From positions 1 through 64,000 of the forward strand of contig NZ_JAAGPI010000017.1 of the NCBI RefSeq assembly GCF_017104715.1: a stretch of DNA of 64,000 nt. Direction: 5' to 3'. Positions 1-8,043 of this stretch are shown here, piece by piece. Position 1 is the first letter of the stretch, and every line of letters starts with the position of its first letter. The stretch is from Burkholderia sp. Ac-20365. Its GTDB lineage: Bacteria > Pseudomonadota > Gammaproteobacteria > Burkholderiales > Burkholderiaceae. Both the position numbers and the translations under genes were made by a program. The notes under the pieces were generated by a model. It had not been told where the DNA came from. It saw only the letters and a program-made list of their open reading frames with translations, and ran no database searches.

Positions 1-273
1 TGTTTCGCCGACGCCCAGCGGGCTATGCACGCTGCTCGCGACGATCAGCGTGCCCGGCGCCAGATCGGGCGCGAGACCGCCGGCCGTGCCGAAGCTGATG
101 ATGCCCGAGCAGCCGCGCGCAATCGCGGCGTTCAGCGCGCGTTCGAGCAGATCGGCGCGCGCCGCGAACACTGCTTCGACGCCGTTGCCGCGCGCGATAC
201 GCGCTTCGAACGCCATGCCCGTCACGGCGATGACGGGCAGTTTCGCGTTCATCAGATCAGGGCGGGCCGCCAT
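1..273 (-). CDS. hpnG: Hopanoid-associated phosphorylase HpnG, N-terminal part (cut by window edge)
   Basis: The reading frame starts at 273 and runs off the left edge, giving 91 N-terminal residues. They resemble the nucleoside-phosphorylase-like HpnG: an opening hydrophobic strand followed by GMAFEARIA, then GCSGIISFGTAGGLAPDL, the phosphate-binding type loop of the PNP/MTA family. In the known pathway HpnG releases adenine from adenosylhopane to give ribosylhopane. The start overlaps the shc stop codon (TGATG), so it is the fourth gene of the leftward hopanoid operon. A second Met at 252 is an alternative start. The C-terminal half and remaining active-site residues are not visible. Confidence 0.85.
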   Translation of the reverse strand, partial: MAARPDLMNAKLPVIAVTGMAFEARIARGNGVEAVFAARADLLERALNAAIARGCSGIISFGTAGGLAPDLAPGTLIVASSVHSPLGVGET

Positions 274-2306
274 CACAGGCCGAACGCGACGCGCTTTTCG
301 CCGGAGCGCTTCAGGTTGCGATAGCGCGCGAGCGCCCACAGCGGGAAGAACTTGCGATAGCCGTGGTAGCGCAGATAGAACACGCGCGGGAAGCCCGTCG
401 CCGAAAAGCGCGCTTCGTCCCACAGGCCGTGATCGCGCTGCTCGCTCTGCAGGTATTCGATACCGCGCGCGACCGCCGGATGATCGACATAGCCGACCGC
501 CATCAGCCCGAGCAGCGCCCACGCCGTCTGCGACGGAATGCTCGGCGCCTTTTCGTAGCCGCGATAGTCGAGCTTGTAGCTGGTGCCGTCTTCGCCCCAG
601 CCGCCGTCGGCGTTCTGGATCGACACGAGCCACTGCGCGGCGCGCTTCACGCGCGCGTCGTCATGCGAGATGCCCGCTGCGTTCAGCGCGCACAGCGCCG
701 TCCACGTGCCATAGATGAAGTTCATGCCCCAGCGGCCGTACCAGCTGCCGTCGTCTTCCTGCTCTTTCAGCAGATAGTCGTAAGCGCGGCGCGCCGGCTC
801 GCTGGTCGCGGGCATTTCGCCGAGTTGCGCGAGCATCGACAGGCAGCGGCCGGAGACGTCGGCCGTCGGCGGATCGAGCAGGGCGCCGTGATCGGAGAAC
901 GGGATGTTGTTCAGGTAATACTGCGTGTTTTCCGGCTCGAACGCGCCCCAGCCGCCGTCGCTGCTCTGCATGCCGACCACCCATTCGCGGGCGCGCGAAA
1001 TCGCGTTCGCGTCGACATCCGATTTCGTCAGCCCTGCCGAGCGATGCATGGCCGCCGCGACCACCGCCGTATCGTCGACGTCGGGGTAATGCGCGTTGTT
1101 GTACTGGAACGCCCAGCCGCCCGGACGCACGTCGGGACGGCGCGAAATCCAGTCGCCGCGCACGTCCAGAATCTGCAGCGGACGCAGCCATGCGAGACCG
1201 CGCTCAGCCGCCTCTTCCGCACGCGCATCGCCCGTTTCGAGCAGCGCGTGCGCCGCGAGCGACGTATCCCACACGGGCGAAAGGCACGGCTGGCAATACG
1301 CTTCGTCTTCGTGGATAACGAGCAGTTTCTCGATCGATTTGCGTGCGATCGCGCGATTCGGGTGATCGGCGGGATAGCCGAGCACGTCGTACATCATCAC
1401 GGAGTTCGCCATCGCCGGGAAAATCGCGCCGAGGCCGTCTTCGCCGTTCAGACGTTCATCCACAAAACTGACGGCAGCCTTGATCGCGCGCTCGCGCGAG
1501 GCCTTCGGGAACAGACCGTCTGTCACGCGCAGCACGCCGTCCACCGCGCGGAAGAACGCGAACCAAGCCTTGCTCTGATGGCCCGCGCGCGGACGTGGCC
1601 CCGTCGTGACGGGCGCGCCACGGAACAGTTCGTCGATCCGCACGCGGCGCGGATTGCGCGCCACGGGCCGTTTCGCGTTCAGCACCAGCAGCGGCACGAT
1701 CACGGTACGCGCCCAGTACGACACCTTCGACAGATGGAACGGGAACCACTTCGGCAGCAGCATGATTTCGACGGGCATCATCGGCACTGCGTACCACGTG
1801 ACGACGCCGAACAGCGCGAGCAGGATGCGCGTGAACACGTTCGCAGCTTCCGCGCCGCCGTTCGCGAGAATGCACTCGCGCGCGCGGACCATGTGTTCGG
1901 CGTCTTCCGCGTCGCCGATCATCTTCAGCGCGAAGTACGCCTTCACGCTCGCGCTGACGTCCATCGCGCCGTCGGTGAAGAGCGGCCAGCCGCCGTCGGC
2001 CATCTGGATACGGCGCAGATAGCGCGCGATCTTCTGTTCCAGCTCGACGTTCGGCGTTTCGCCGAGGTAGTGGACGAGCAGCACGTATTCGGCGGGAATC
2101 GTCGCGTCGGCTTCGAGTTCGTAGACCCAGTGGCCGTCGTCCTTTTGTGCGGCGAGGATCGCGTCCGTCGCGCGCGTGACGGCGGCGTCGAGCGCGTCGA
2201 CGGGTGCGGCGCCCGTCGCCAGCGCGGCGGCCACGGGAGCGTGATCGTCGATCAGCGTTTGAGGCAGTGCGTCGCCCAGCGTCTGGGTCGTGAATAAATC
2301 GTTCAT
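273..2306 (-). CDS. shc: Squalene-hopene cyclase
   Basis: This 677-residue protein has the usual length for bacterial squalene-hopene cyclases, which cyclise squalene to hopene/hopanol at the inner membrane. The acid-catalytic DXDD motif is present as DVDDTA at about residues 409-414. Several QW-type repeats (GGW, GGWGE, DGSWYG) are spread through both halves. The start codon overlaps the hpnE stop (ATGA), and the stop overlaps the hpnG start, so translation is probably coupled. Family assignment is secure. Many Burkholderia carry more than one shc copy, so this may not be the only one in the genome. Confidence 0.96.
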   Translation of the reverse strand: MNDLFTTQTLGDALPQTLIDDHAPVAAALATGAAPVDALDAAVTRATDAILAAQKDDGHWVYELEADATIPAEYVLLVHYLGETPNVELEQKIARYLRRIQMADGGWPLFTDGAMDVSASVKAYFALKMIGDAEDAEHMVRARECILANGGAEAANVFTRILLALFGVVTWYAVPMMPVEIMLLPKWFPFHLSKVSYWARTVIVPLLVLNAKRPVARNPRRVRIDELFRGAPVTTGPRPRAGHQSKAWFAFFRAVDGVLRVTDGLFPKASRERAIKAAVSFVDERLNGEDGLGAIFPAMANSVMMYDVLGYPADHPNRAIARKSIEKLLVIHEDEAYCQPCLSPVWDTSLAAHALLETGDARAEEAAERGLAWLRPLQILDVRGDWISRRPDVRPGGWAFQYNNAHYPDVDDTAVVAAAMHRSAGLTKSDVDANAISRAREWVVGMQSSDGGWGAFEPENTQYYLNNIPFSDHGALLDPPTADVSGRCLSMLAQLGEMPATSEPARRAYDYLLKEQEDDGSWYGRWGMNFIYGTWTALCALNAAGISHDDARVKRAAQWLVSIQNADGGWGEDGTSYKLDYRGYEKAPSIPSQTAWALLGLMAVGYVDHPAVARGIEYLQSEQRDHGLWDEARFSATGFPRVFYLRYHGYRKFFPLWALARYRNLKRSGEKRVAFGL

Positions 2307-3580
2307 CGGCGTTCCATCGGTTCGTTCAATAGCGTATCCGCGGCCTTCTGGCCGGAGCGGATCGCGCCTTCGATGCCCGGCGGCAGACCGGTTGCCGTCC
2401 AGTCGCCCGCGAGCATCAGGTTATTCCAGCGAGTGCGCGCGGCCGGGCGGCGCATCTCGTCGTCGGGCTGCGCGGCGAAGGTCGCGTGCGGCTCGACGGT
2501 TACTTGCCACTTCAGCGGCAGATCGGCCGACAAGCCCGTCACTTGTGCAACATCGGCCCACAGCTTGCGCGCGAGGTCTTCGCGCGGGGTATCGGTGAGT
2601 TTTCCAGCGTCATAGACCGTCACCGACAGACGTCCATCCGACGCGATCAGCCAGCTTGCGCTCGCGTTGACGAGACCCATCAGCGGCGGATGGCCAAGCG
2701 GCGGCTCGACGGCGAAATGGGCCGTCACCACGGCTGAAAAACGGCGCGGCGCCGCCACACCGGGCACTAGCGCCTGCGCGACGTCGGGCGTCACGGCAAG
2801 CACGACGGCCTCGTTCACACCGATTTCGATGCGCTCGTCACCGTCGAGGCGCAGCGCGGCGACACGGCTTTGCGCGCCTTCTTCGGTGAACTCCAGTGCA
2901 TCGACCCGCGCACCGAGCCGGATCGCCGCGCCGCCATGCTGCAACAGCCGAAGCGCCGGTTCGACGAAGGCAGAACCCAAACCGTTGCGCGCGATCAGCG
3001 GCCGGCTGGACGGCCCGCCCGCGGCAAAGGTGTCGCGCAGCGCCGCGCTGACCAGTTCCGCCGTCGCATTGCGCGGCTCCGTGTTCGTCATGGCCAGCAG
3101 CAGCGGACGCAGCATGCGATCCCACAGCGGTCCGTTGCTGCGCATCGTCTGCGCGACGGTGCGGCCGGGTTTGGCCAGCAGCAGCGGCACGACGAACAGG
3201 TAGTCGGTCCATTGCGTGTCGGGCGCGCGCGCGGCAGCTTCGAAAATCCACGCCGGAAAACGTCCCGCCGACATGCGGACCGTCCAGCGCTGGTTCGTTG
3301 CGAGATCGACGAACGGGTATTCGGGTTGCGTCGGCCCGACGAGTTCGTCGGCGGAACCGATCGCGCGCACGTAGTTCAACGTGGCCTGCTGGCCCGACAG
3401 CACCAGATGATTACCGCTGTCGACCGTCGCAGCGAGCGCCCGGTCATAGTACGTGCGGCAGCGGCCGCCTGCCTGCTCTGCTGCTTCGTACAACACGACC
3501 TGCGCGCCGCGCCGTTGCAGTTGCACGGCGGCGGCCAGACCGGCCAGCCCTGCGCCGATCACGTGAACCAGCTTTCGCAT
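2303..3580 (-). CDS. hpnE: Hydroxysqualene dehydroxylase HpnE (FAD-dependent)
   Basis: This 425-residue protein begins with an FAD/NAD Rossmann motif, GAGLAGLAAA at residues 9-18, followed by an acidic residue and GGRCRTY, typical of the amine-oxidase/phytoene-desaturase-like HpnE family. In the established HpnCDE route it reduces hydroxysqualene to squalene. The C-terminal FAD-contact region (GDWTATGLPPGIEGAIRSG) is intact. The start at 3580 was chosen because the Rossmann strand begins there and it overlaps the hpnD stop as TGATG. An open frame continues upstream but has no homology-like content there. Confidence 0.93.
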   Translation of the reverse strand: MRKLVHVIGAGLAGLAAAVQLQRRGAQVVLYEAAEQAGGRCRTYYDRALAATVDSGNHLVLSGQQATLNYVRAIGSADELVGPTQPEYPFVDLATNQRWTVRMSAGRFPAWIFEAAARAPDTQWTDYLFVVPLLLAKPGRTVAQTMRSNGPLWDRMLRPLLLAMTNTEPRNATAELVSAALRDTFAAGGPSSRPLIARNGLGSAFVEPALRLLQHGGAAIRLGARVDALEFTEEGAQSRVAALRLDGDERIEIGVNEAVVLAVTPDVAQALVPGVAAPRRFSAVVTAHFAVEPPLGHPPLMGLVNASASWLIASDGRLSVTVYDAGKLTDTPREDLARKLWADVAQVTGLSADLPLKWQVTVEPHATFAAQPDDEMRRPAARTRWNNLMLAGDWTATGLPPGIEGAIRSGQKAADTLLNEPMERR

Positions 3581-4428
3581 CAAAAGAAAGCGTAGCGCGC
3601 CACGATTGCCAGCATCCGCAGCTTCGGCTTGCTGACTTTCGTGCGCGGAATGTCGAAGCCGCGTTCCAGCGTGCGCTCGAGCAGCAAGCGGTACACGCCC
3701 GACATGATGCGCGGCGCCTTGACGTGCGCGCGCGGCTGCGCGTCCATGATCGCGTCGGAAGCGGCGAAATGCTGCTTCGCGCGCTCGGCGAGCGTCGCGC
3801 ACACGCGCGGCAGCGACGGATCGTCGGCGATCGTGAGCGGATTCGTCGCCGCGATGCCTTCCCGTGCGAGCAGCTCGTACGGCAGATAGCAGCGGTTGAT
3901 GCCCGCGTCTTCGTCGATGTCGCGCAGGATATTCGTCAGTTGCAGCGCGCGGCCCAGATGGTGCGACAGCTCGATACCGGGCTGTTCCTGCATCCCGAAA
4001 ATCCTCACCGATAGCCGTCCGGCAGCGCTCGCGACGCGATCGCAGTACAGATCGAGCGTGGCTTCGTCGGGCGCGCAGATGTCGGCGGCGGCGTCCATTG
4101 CCATGCCGTCGATCATCGCGTGGAAGTCTTCGCGCTGCAGATGAAACGTGTGGATGTGCCGGGTCAGCTCGAGCAGCGACGCGCGCGGCGAGCCTGCGTA
4201 GCACGCATCGATGTCCGCGCGCCAGCGCTCGAGACCCGCGGCGCGCTCGGCGCGCGGCAGGTCGCTGTCGGCGATATCGTCGACGGCGCGGCAGAACGCG
4301 TACACCTGATACATCGCATCGCGTTGCGCAGGCGGCAAGATGCGCATCGCGAGATAAAACGAGCTGCCGGAACTCGCGGCAGCTGCGTCAGTTTGTGTGT
4401 CGTCCACGACGAGATTGGAAACGGCCAA
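3580..4428 (-). CDS. hpnD: Presqualene diphosphate synthase HpnD
   Basis: This 282-residue squalene/phytoene-synthase family protein has both Asp-rich Mg-diphosphate motifs: DDIAD at 50-54 and DIDED at 170-174, with CRAVDDIAD and TNILRDIDED contexts typical of HpnD. It should condense two farnesyl diphosphates to presqualene diphosphate. It is the first visible gene of hpnD-hpnE-shc-hpnG. The partner hpnC, needed to make hydroxysqualene in the HpnCDE route, is not next to it, since the upstream 525 bases hold no gene. Its coding sequence contains a perfect copy of the origin iteron at 3994-4009. Confidence 0.93.
   Translation of the reverse strand: MAVSNLVVDDTQTDAAAASSGSSFYLAMRILPPAQRDAMYQVYAFCRAVDDIADSDLPRAERAAGLERWRADIDACYAGSPRASLLELTRHIHTFHLQREDFHAMIDGMAMDAAADICAPDEATLDLYCDRVASAAGRLSVRIFGMQEQPGIELSHHLGRALQLTNILRDIDEDAGINRCYLPYELLAREGIAATNPLTIADDPSLPRVCATLAERAKQHFAASDAIMDAQPRAHVKAPRIMSGVYRLLLERTLERGFDIPRTKVSKPKLRMLAIVARYAFF
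3994..4009 (-). repeat. Perfect origin-type iteron inside hpnD
   Basis: The bases read CCCGAA-AATC-CTCACC on the plus strand, a perfect match to the 12 fixed positions of the iteron core found around 18.5-19.9 kb. It is the only perfect match seen within a coding region and the only one seen left of the origin. The orientation is that of the array. It may be a chance match because the codons of HpnD constrain the sequence. Confidence 0.4.
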
Positions 4429-4953
4429 GACGATCTCCGCTGAGACACCCCGACGGGGCGATCAAGAAGTCATGCCTACCCGCAGGGGGCAAGCCGCCCG
4501 CGCGCGCGGACACGCGCGAAACACCGGCCGGAAAGACCGGAAAACGGGCAAAAGTATACCAACCTTTCATAGGCGACGCAGGAACGGCGGTCGCCCGGGT
4601 GTGGACCGCCACTGCGGCGTACGCGAGCAGAAGCCCGATGCCGGATAAACAAAAAGACACAGATTTCTTATTCGACGATTGTCGAAAATCGATCACCTCT
4701 TATCTCAAATTAAGACTCATCCGAAATACATCTAAACAGATTCAGATTATCTTTTGACACATGGCGAGGCGGTGCGCAACACGCGAGAGCCTCGGAAGCC
4801 GCTTGCAGCAAGCCAATGAGCAAATTCTCTGAATGACGCTCAATTGAAATGCATTTGATCCGATTATCGAATGATGAATATTAATTCAATCGCGATCGAT
4901 ATTAAATATCAATAAATCCGATTATTTATCTGAATCTGTTTTAAGGAAGAGAA
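4429..4953. promoter_or_regulatory. AT-rich divergent intergenic region between hpnD and the NTF2-like gene
   Basis: This 525-base gap holds no gene. The part from about 4640 to 4950 is strikingly AT-rich compared with its surroundings, with many TTAA/ATAT steps and the 15-mer GATTATTTATCTGAA at 4920-4934, which recurs at 7719-7733. It must carry the promoters of the leftward hopanoid operon and of the rightward gene. The low GC could reflect binding by an H-NS-type protein, which is inference. Confidence 0.5.
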
Positions 4954-5376
4954 ATGAAACTGCATCTGCTGTGTGCCGCGCCCGTTCTTGCCGCTTTCGG
5001 CTTCTCGGCGTCGGGTTTCGCGTCGCAGGAAGACGAAGCGATGATCCGCCGGATGGAAAACACGTGGATCCAGGCGAGCATGCAGCAGGATCGGGACACG
5101 TTGCAGGCGCTACTCGACGATTCGTATCGCGGCGTGATGCCGTCAGGCGCCACGCGGTCGAAGCGCGACGTTCTCAGCACGCCGCCTGCGCCGGCTGGAT
5201 CCAGGCAGATACTGCGCGATCTCGAAATTCGCGTGTATGGCGACCGCGCTGTCGCGATCGGCGAAAGTCAGTTCATGGCGCCGGACGGTCAGCAAGCGGT
5301 GTTCGCGTTCAAGGACGACTTCGCCCGCCGCGACGGCCAGTGGCGCGTCGTCGGATCGTGGATGACCCGCCGGTAA
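4954..5376 (+). CDS. Secreted NTF2-like / DUF4440-type protein
   Basis: The 140-residue product has an N-terminal signal peptide (basic start, hydrophobic stretch, cleavage probably after SGFAS near residue 24), so it should be periplasmic. The rest fits the SnoaL/DUF4440 cone fold: an opening helix (DEAMIRRMENTWIQAS) then DRDTLQALLDDSYRGV and a final WRVVGSWMTR strand, a common pattern in this family. A Shine-Dalgarno-like AAGGAAGAG sits just before the start. No catalytic residues can be assigned and the substrate is unknown. It is preceded by an AT-rich promoter region. Confidence 0.75.
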   Translation: MKLHLLCAAPVLAAFGFSASGFASQEDEAMIRRMENTWIQASMQQDRDTLQALLDDSYRGVMPSGATRSKRDVLSTPPAPAGSRQILRDLEIRVYGDRAVAIGESQFMAPDGQQAVFAFKDDFARRDGQWRVVGSWMTRR

Positions 5377-5412
5377 AGTGATGAGCCACAGCGGGCGCAC
5401 GCCCGCCCGTCT

Positions 5413-6351
5413 TCAGATAAACGCGACCGACCGGTTGCGTCCTTGCCGTTTCGCGCTGTACAGCGCGGCGTCCGCCTCGTTGATCAGCGCCTCGTAGGCG
5501 GGCACACCCGCCCGCGCGGCCGCGCCGCCGACACTCGCCGTTACGGGCACATCGACGCCTTGCACGTCGACAGCCCTGTCGCCGATCGTATTGCGGATCT
5601 TCTCCGCGACCAGCATCGCATCTTCGAGCGGCGTGCACGGCAACAGCAGCGCGAACTCCTCGCCACCGAAACGCCCGAACGTATCCTGCGCGCGCACCAC
5701 GTGCGACACGCGCTGCGCCATCTCGCGCAACACGGTATCGCCAACCACGTGGCCGAACTGGTCGTTGATCTTCTTGAAGTGGTCGAGATCGAACAGCAGG
5801 ATCGACAGCTCGCCGCCGTAGCGCTGCCAGCGCGTGTATTCCTCGCGCAGCCGCGCTTCGAAATAGCGGCGGTTCGCGATGCCCGTCAGCCCGTCGCGGT
5901 CCGCGTATTCCTGCAGCTTCGCGACGGCTTCTTCGCGCTCGCGCTGCATGATGCTCACGTGCGTCACGTCCGACACCGTCACGCACACGGCCTCGACCTC
6001 GCGGTCGCGCATGATCGGCATGAACGTGCAGTCCTGCTGCATGAAGTCGACGCCGCCTGTGATCGGCCGGTCGTGATCGAACTTGAACAGATACGGGCGC
6101 TGTTCCCACGAACTGAACGCAAAGCTGCCCAGCTGGAACACGCTTTCGAGCTTGCGCGTGAGCCACACGCGCGGCAATTCCGGAAAGCTTGCGAAAATCG
6201 ACTTGCCGACTACCTTTTCGGCTGCAAGACCGCTGTGATCGTGCATGAAGCGGTTCCACATCAGCACGTTCATCTGACGGTCGAGCACGAAAATGCCAAA
6301 ACCGACCCGTTCGACAACCAGGTCGCTCAGCGAAGGAAGCGGGACATTCAT
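5413..6351 (-). CDS. PAS-GGDEF diguanylate cyclase
   Basis: The 312-residue protein has an N-terminal PAS sensor (about residues 8-125) and a C-terminal GGDEF domain (about 150-310). The active-site motif is GGEEF at 229-233. An intact inhibitory I-site RAQD lies at 220-223, five residues upstream, which predicts product feedback by c-di-GMP. No membrane segment is visible, so it should be cytoplasmic. The start overlaps the cheC-like stop as ATGA, which makes it the last gene of a receiver-CheC-cyclase operon. The gene ends 37 bases from the convergent NTF2-like gene. Confidence 0.93.
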   Translation of the reverse strand: MNVPLPSLSDLVVERVGFGIFVLDRQMNVLMWNRFMHDHSGLAAEKVVGKSIFASFPELPRVWLTRKLESVFQLGSFAFSSWEQRPYLFKFDHDRPITGGVDFMQQDCTFMPIMRDREVEAVCVTVSDVTHVSIMQREREEAVAKLQEYADRDGLTGIANRRYFEARLREEYTRWQRYGGELSILLFDLDHFKKINDQFGHVVGDTVLREMAQRVSHVVRAQDTFGRFGGEEFALLLPCTPLEDAMLVAEKIRNTIGDRAVDVQGVDVPVTASVGGAAARAGVPAYEALINEADAALYSAKRQGRNRSVAFI

Positions 6352-6971
6352 ATACTGGAAAGGAGCGCGTCCAGCGCCATGCTCAGATGACGGATCGAGT
6401 CTTCCGCCATCAGCATCACGAGGTGAGCGCGGAAACTCTGATCCTCTAAAGCAAAATTCACTTCGACCAGCAGCGCGACTTCCCACGCGAGCACGTTCGG
6501 CTGGAACACATCGTCGAGCGACATCGCCGAGCCGAGCAGGCCCGGCGCCGAAAACACCGGCGTGCGGCCAAGCTGGTCGAGAATGCACGACACGCATGCG
6601 CCTGTCAGGATATTCGCGACGTCGAACACCAGTTCTTCCTGCGTCGTCGCTTCGTAAGCGGACTTCGCATACGGGTCGCTCACCAGCGAGCACAACTGCT
6701 CGATGCTGCCGCTGCGGCAGATCACCAGCGCCTCGCCCTTGATATCCGAGCGGAATCCCTGTCGCACGGCACTGACGGGCTCGTTGATGCCCGTCATTTC
6801 GCGCAGCGCCTGCGCCGCCTCGCGCACGGCCACCACGCGCACGCGCGGCACGGACAATTCGATAAACGCATCGAGGAGGACCGCAAGGCGCGTCGCGGCC
6901 TGGCCCATCGCCAGATTGGCGACCTCCTGCAGCGCGTCGCGCTGATCTTCGTTGAGGACTGGTTCAGACAT
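6348..6971 (-). CDS. CheC/CheX-family phosphatase-like protein
   Basis: This 207-residue protein is built of two CheC-type repeats. The first phosphatase motif is E16-x2-N19 followed by P42. The second is D117-x2-N120 followed by P143, so the spacing of both matches the E-x2-N-x22-P pattern but Glu is replaced by Asp in the second. CheC proteins dephosphorylate CheY-like receivers. The neighbouring single-domain receiver, whose gene end overlaps this start by 8 bases, is the obvious partner. The downstream diguanylate cyclase suggests a link from receiver phosphorylation to c-di-GMP. Confidence 0.88.
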   Translation of the reverse strand: MSEPVLNEDQRDALQEVANLAMGQAATRLAVLLDAFIELSVPRVRVVAVREAAQALREMTGINEPVSAVRQGFRSDIKGEALVICRSGSIEQLCSLVSDPYAKSAYEATTQEELVFDVANILTGACVSCILDQLGRTPVFSAPGLLGSAMSLDDVFQPNVLAWEVALLVEVNFALEDQSFRAHLVMLMAEDSIRHLSMALDALLSSI

Positions 6972-7332
6972 ACAACCCGTACTCCTTGAGGATGGGAAGC
7001 ACCGCCTCGGTAGTCACGGGCTTGGCGATGAAAGCGATCGCGCCCAGCGCGCGCACGCGTTCCCTTGCCATCGGCTGGACATCGGCGGACACGACGATCA
7101 CGAAGGTATTCAGGTCCTCGTGCTGCAGGGCCTCCAGAACCTGATAGCCCGTCATGTCGGGCATCGTCAGGTCGAGAAACATCACCGACGCAAGTCCCTT
7201 GCGATAATGCTCGAGCGCTTCGCGTCCGTTGGACGCATAGGTAATGTCGACGTCCCAGCCGTCCGGCAATGCTTTCGTGAGCACCTTGCGGGCAAGCAGC
7301 GAATCATCGGCGATCACAATGGGCAAAGACAT
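6964..7332 (-). CDS. Single-domain CheY-like response regulator
   Basis: The 122-residue protein is a lone receiver domain. The acidic pair is at D9/D10, the phospho-acceptor at D54 (FLDLTMPDM) and the conserved Lys at 104 (AKP). No output domain follows. It opens the operon with the CheC-like and diguanylate cyclase genes and probably works by protein contact. The start at 7332 was preferred over upstream in-frame codons because the first beta strand (PIVIADD) starts there. Confidence 0.92.
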   Translation of the reverse strand: MSLPIVIADDSLLARKVLTKALPDGWDVDITYASNGREALEHYRKGLASVMFLDLTMPDMTGYQVLEALQHEDLNTFVIVVSADVQPMARERVRALGAIAFIAKPVTTEAVLPILKEYGLYV

Positions 7333-8043
7333 GGCGGCAGACTGGAAACGGAGTGGGCTCTTACGTGTTAACGGCGGTACCTGAACGAACTTTAGCGGCC
7401 GCTCGCGCAGTCGCGTCACCAGCAACAAGGCGGGAATCGGGAGCGGTCGGCAGAAGCGTTGCTGACGCGAGGCGGCACGGCGACAGGCGCACCCGTCCCC
7501 AGGTGCTGTGCGTGCGGCGCGCGGGCGCTGAAGCGCGCGCGCAATGGACAACGGCTATGACCGGCATGTTCGAAGCCTACCCCGTAGATAGTGCTGCGGT
7601 GGCAAGACGGTGTTCATGGCTCCGTGGTGCCCCGCTGGTCTCCGCGAGGGTCTGCCCAGACTTGCATCGCGTGCAAAGCCCGGTCCCTCGCGCGGAATTC
7701 GCCCGATCATGGCGGGCTGATTATTTATCTGAACGCAATTTTCGAAGCAAATCGGCGGAAAGGCAACTCGCCAGAATGCTTTCGTCGAAGGAATTTAACT
7801 CGTTTGAGTCAGAATTGAGTCAAAACGTAAGCATTCGTCAGATAAATGATCGTCTTTATACTTTTGTGTACGTTTGCGCTTCCGGATTCGTCGCTGATTC
7901 GCGGACTCGTATGACTAAAGCGTCCGGGCCGCGCCCGTGCAGCGGCGGCGACCGCTTTGTTGCATTGCGCGCGAACGGATGGTCCACTGAACCTATGATG
8001 AATACTCACTCGTCTCTCACCGGCCGCGCGCGCGGCTTGCGCC
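7333..8043. promoter_or_regulatory. 711-base divergent intergenic region with repeated motifs
   Basis: No convincing gene lies here, and the long rightward frame has no protein-like character. The region holds two direct copies of TTGAGTCA 11 bases apart (7804-7811 and 7815-7822). It also has GATTATTTATCTGAA at 7719-7733 and its inverted relative TCAGATAAATGATC at 7838-7851. These are plausible operator or activator sites for the rightward hybrid kinase and the leftward receiver operon. Confidence 0.45.

Noticed and set aside
363..2297. Long open frame on the plus strand opposite shc
   Set aside because: It is antisense to a clear squalene-hopene cyclase, and its Arg/His/Ala-rich product is typical of shadow frames in high-GC DNA.
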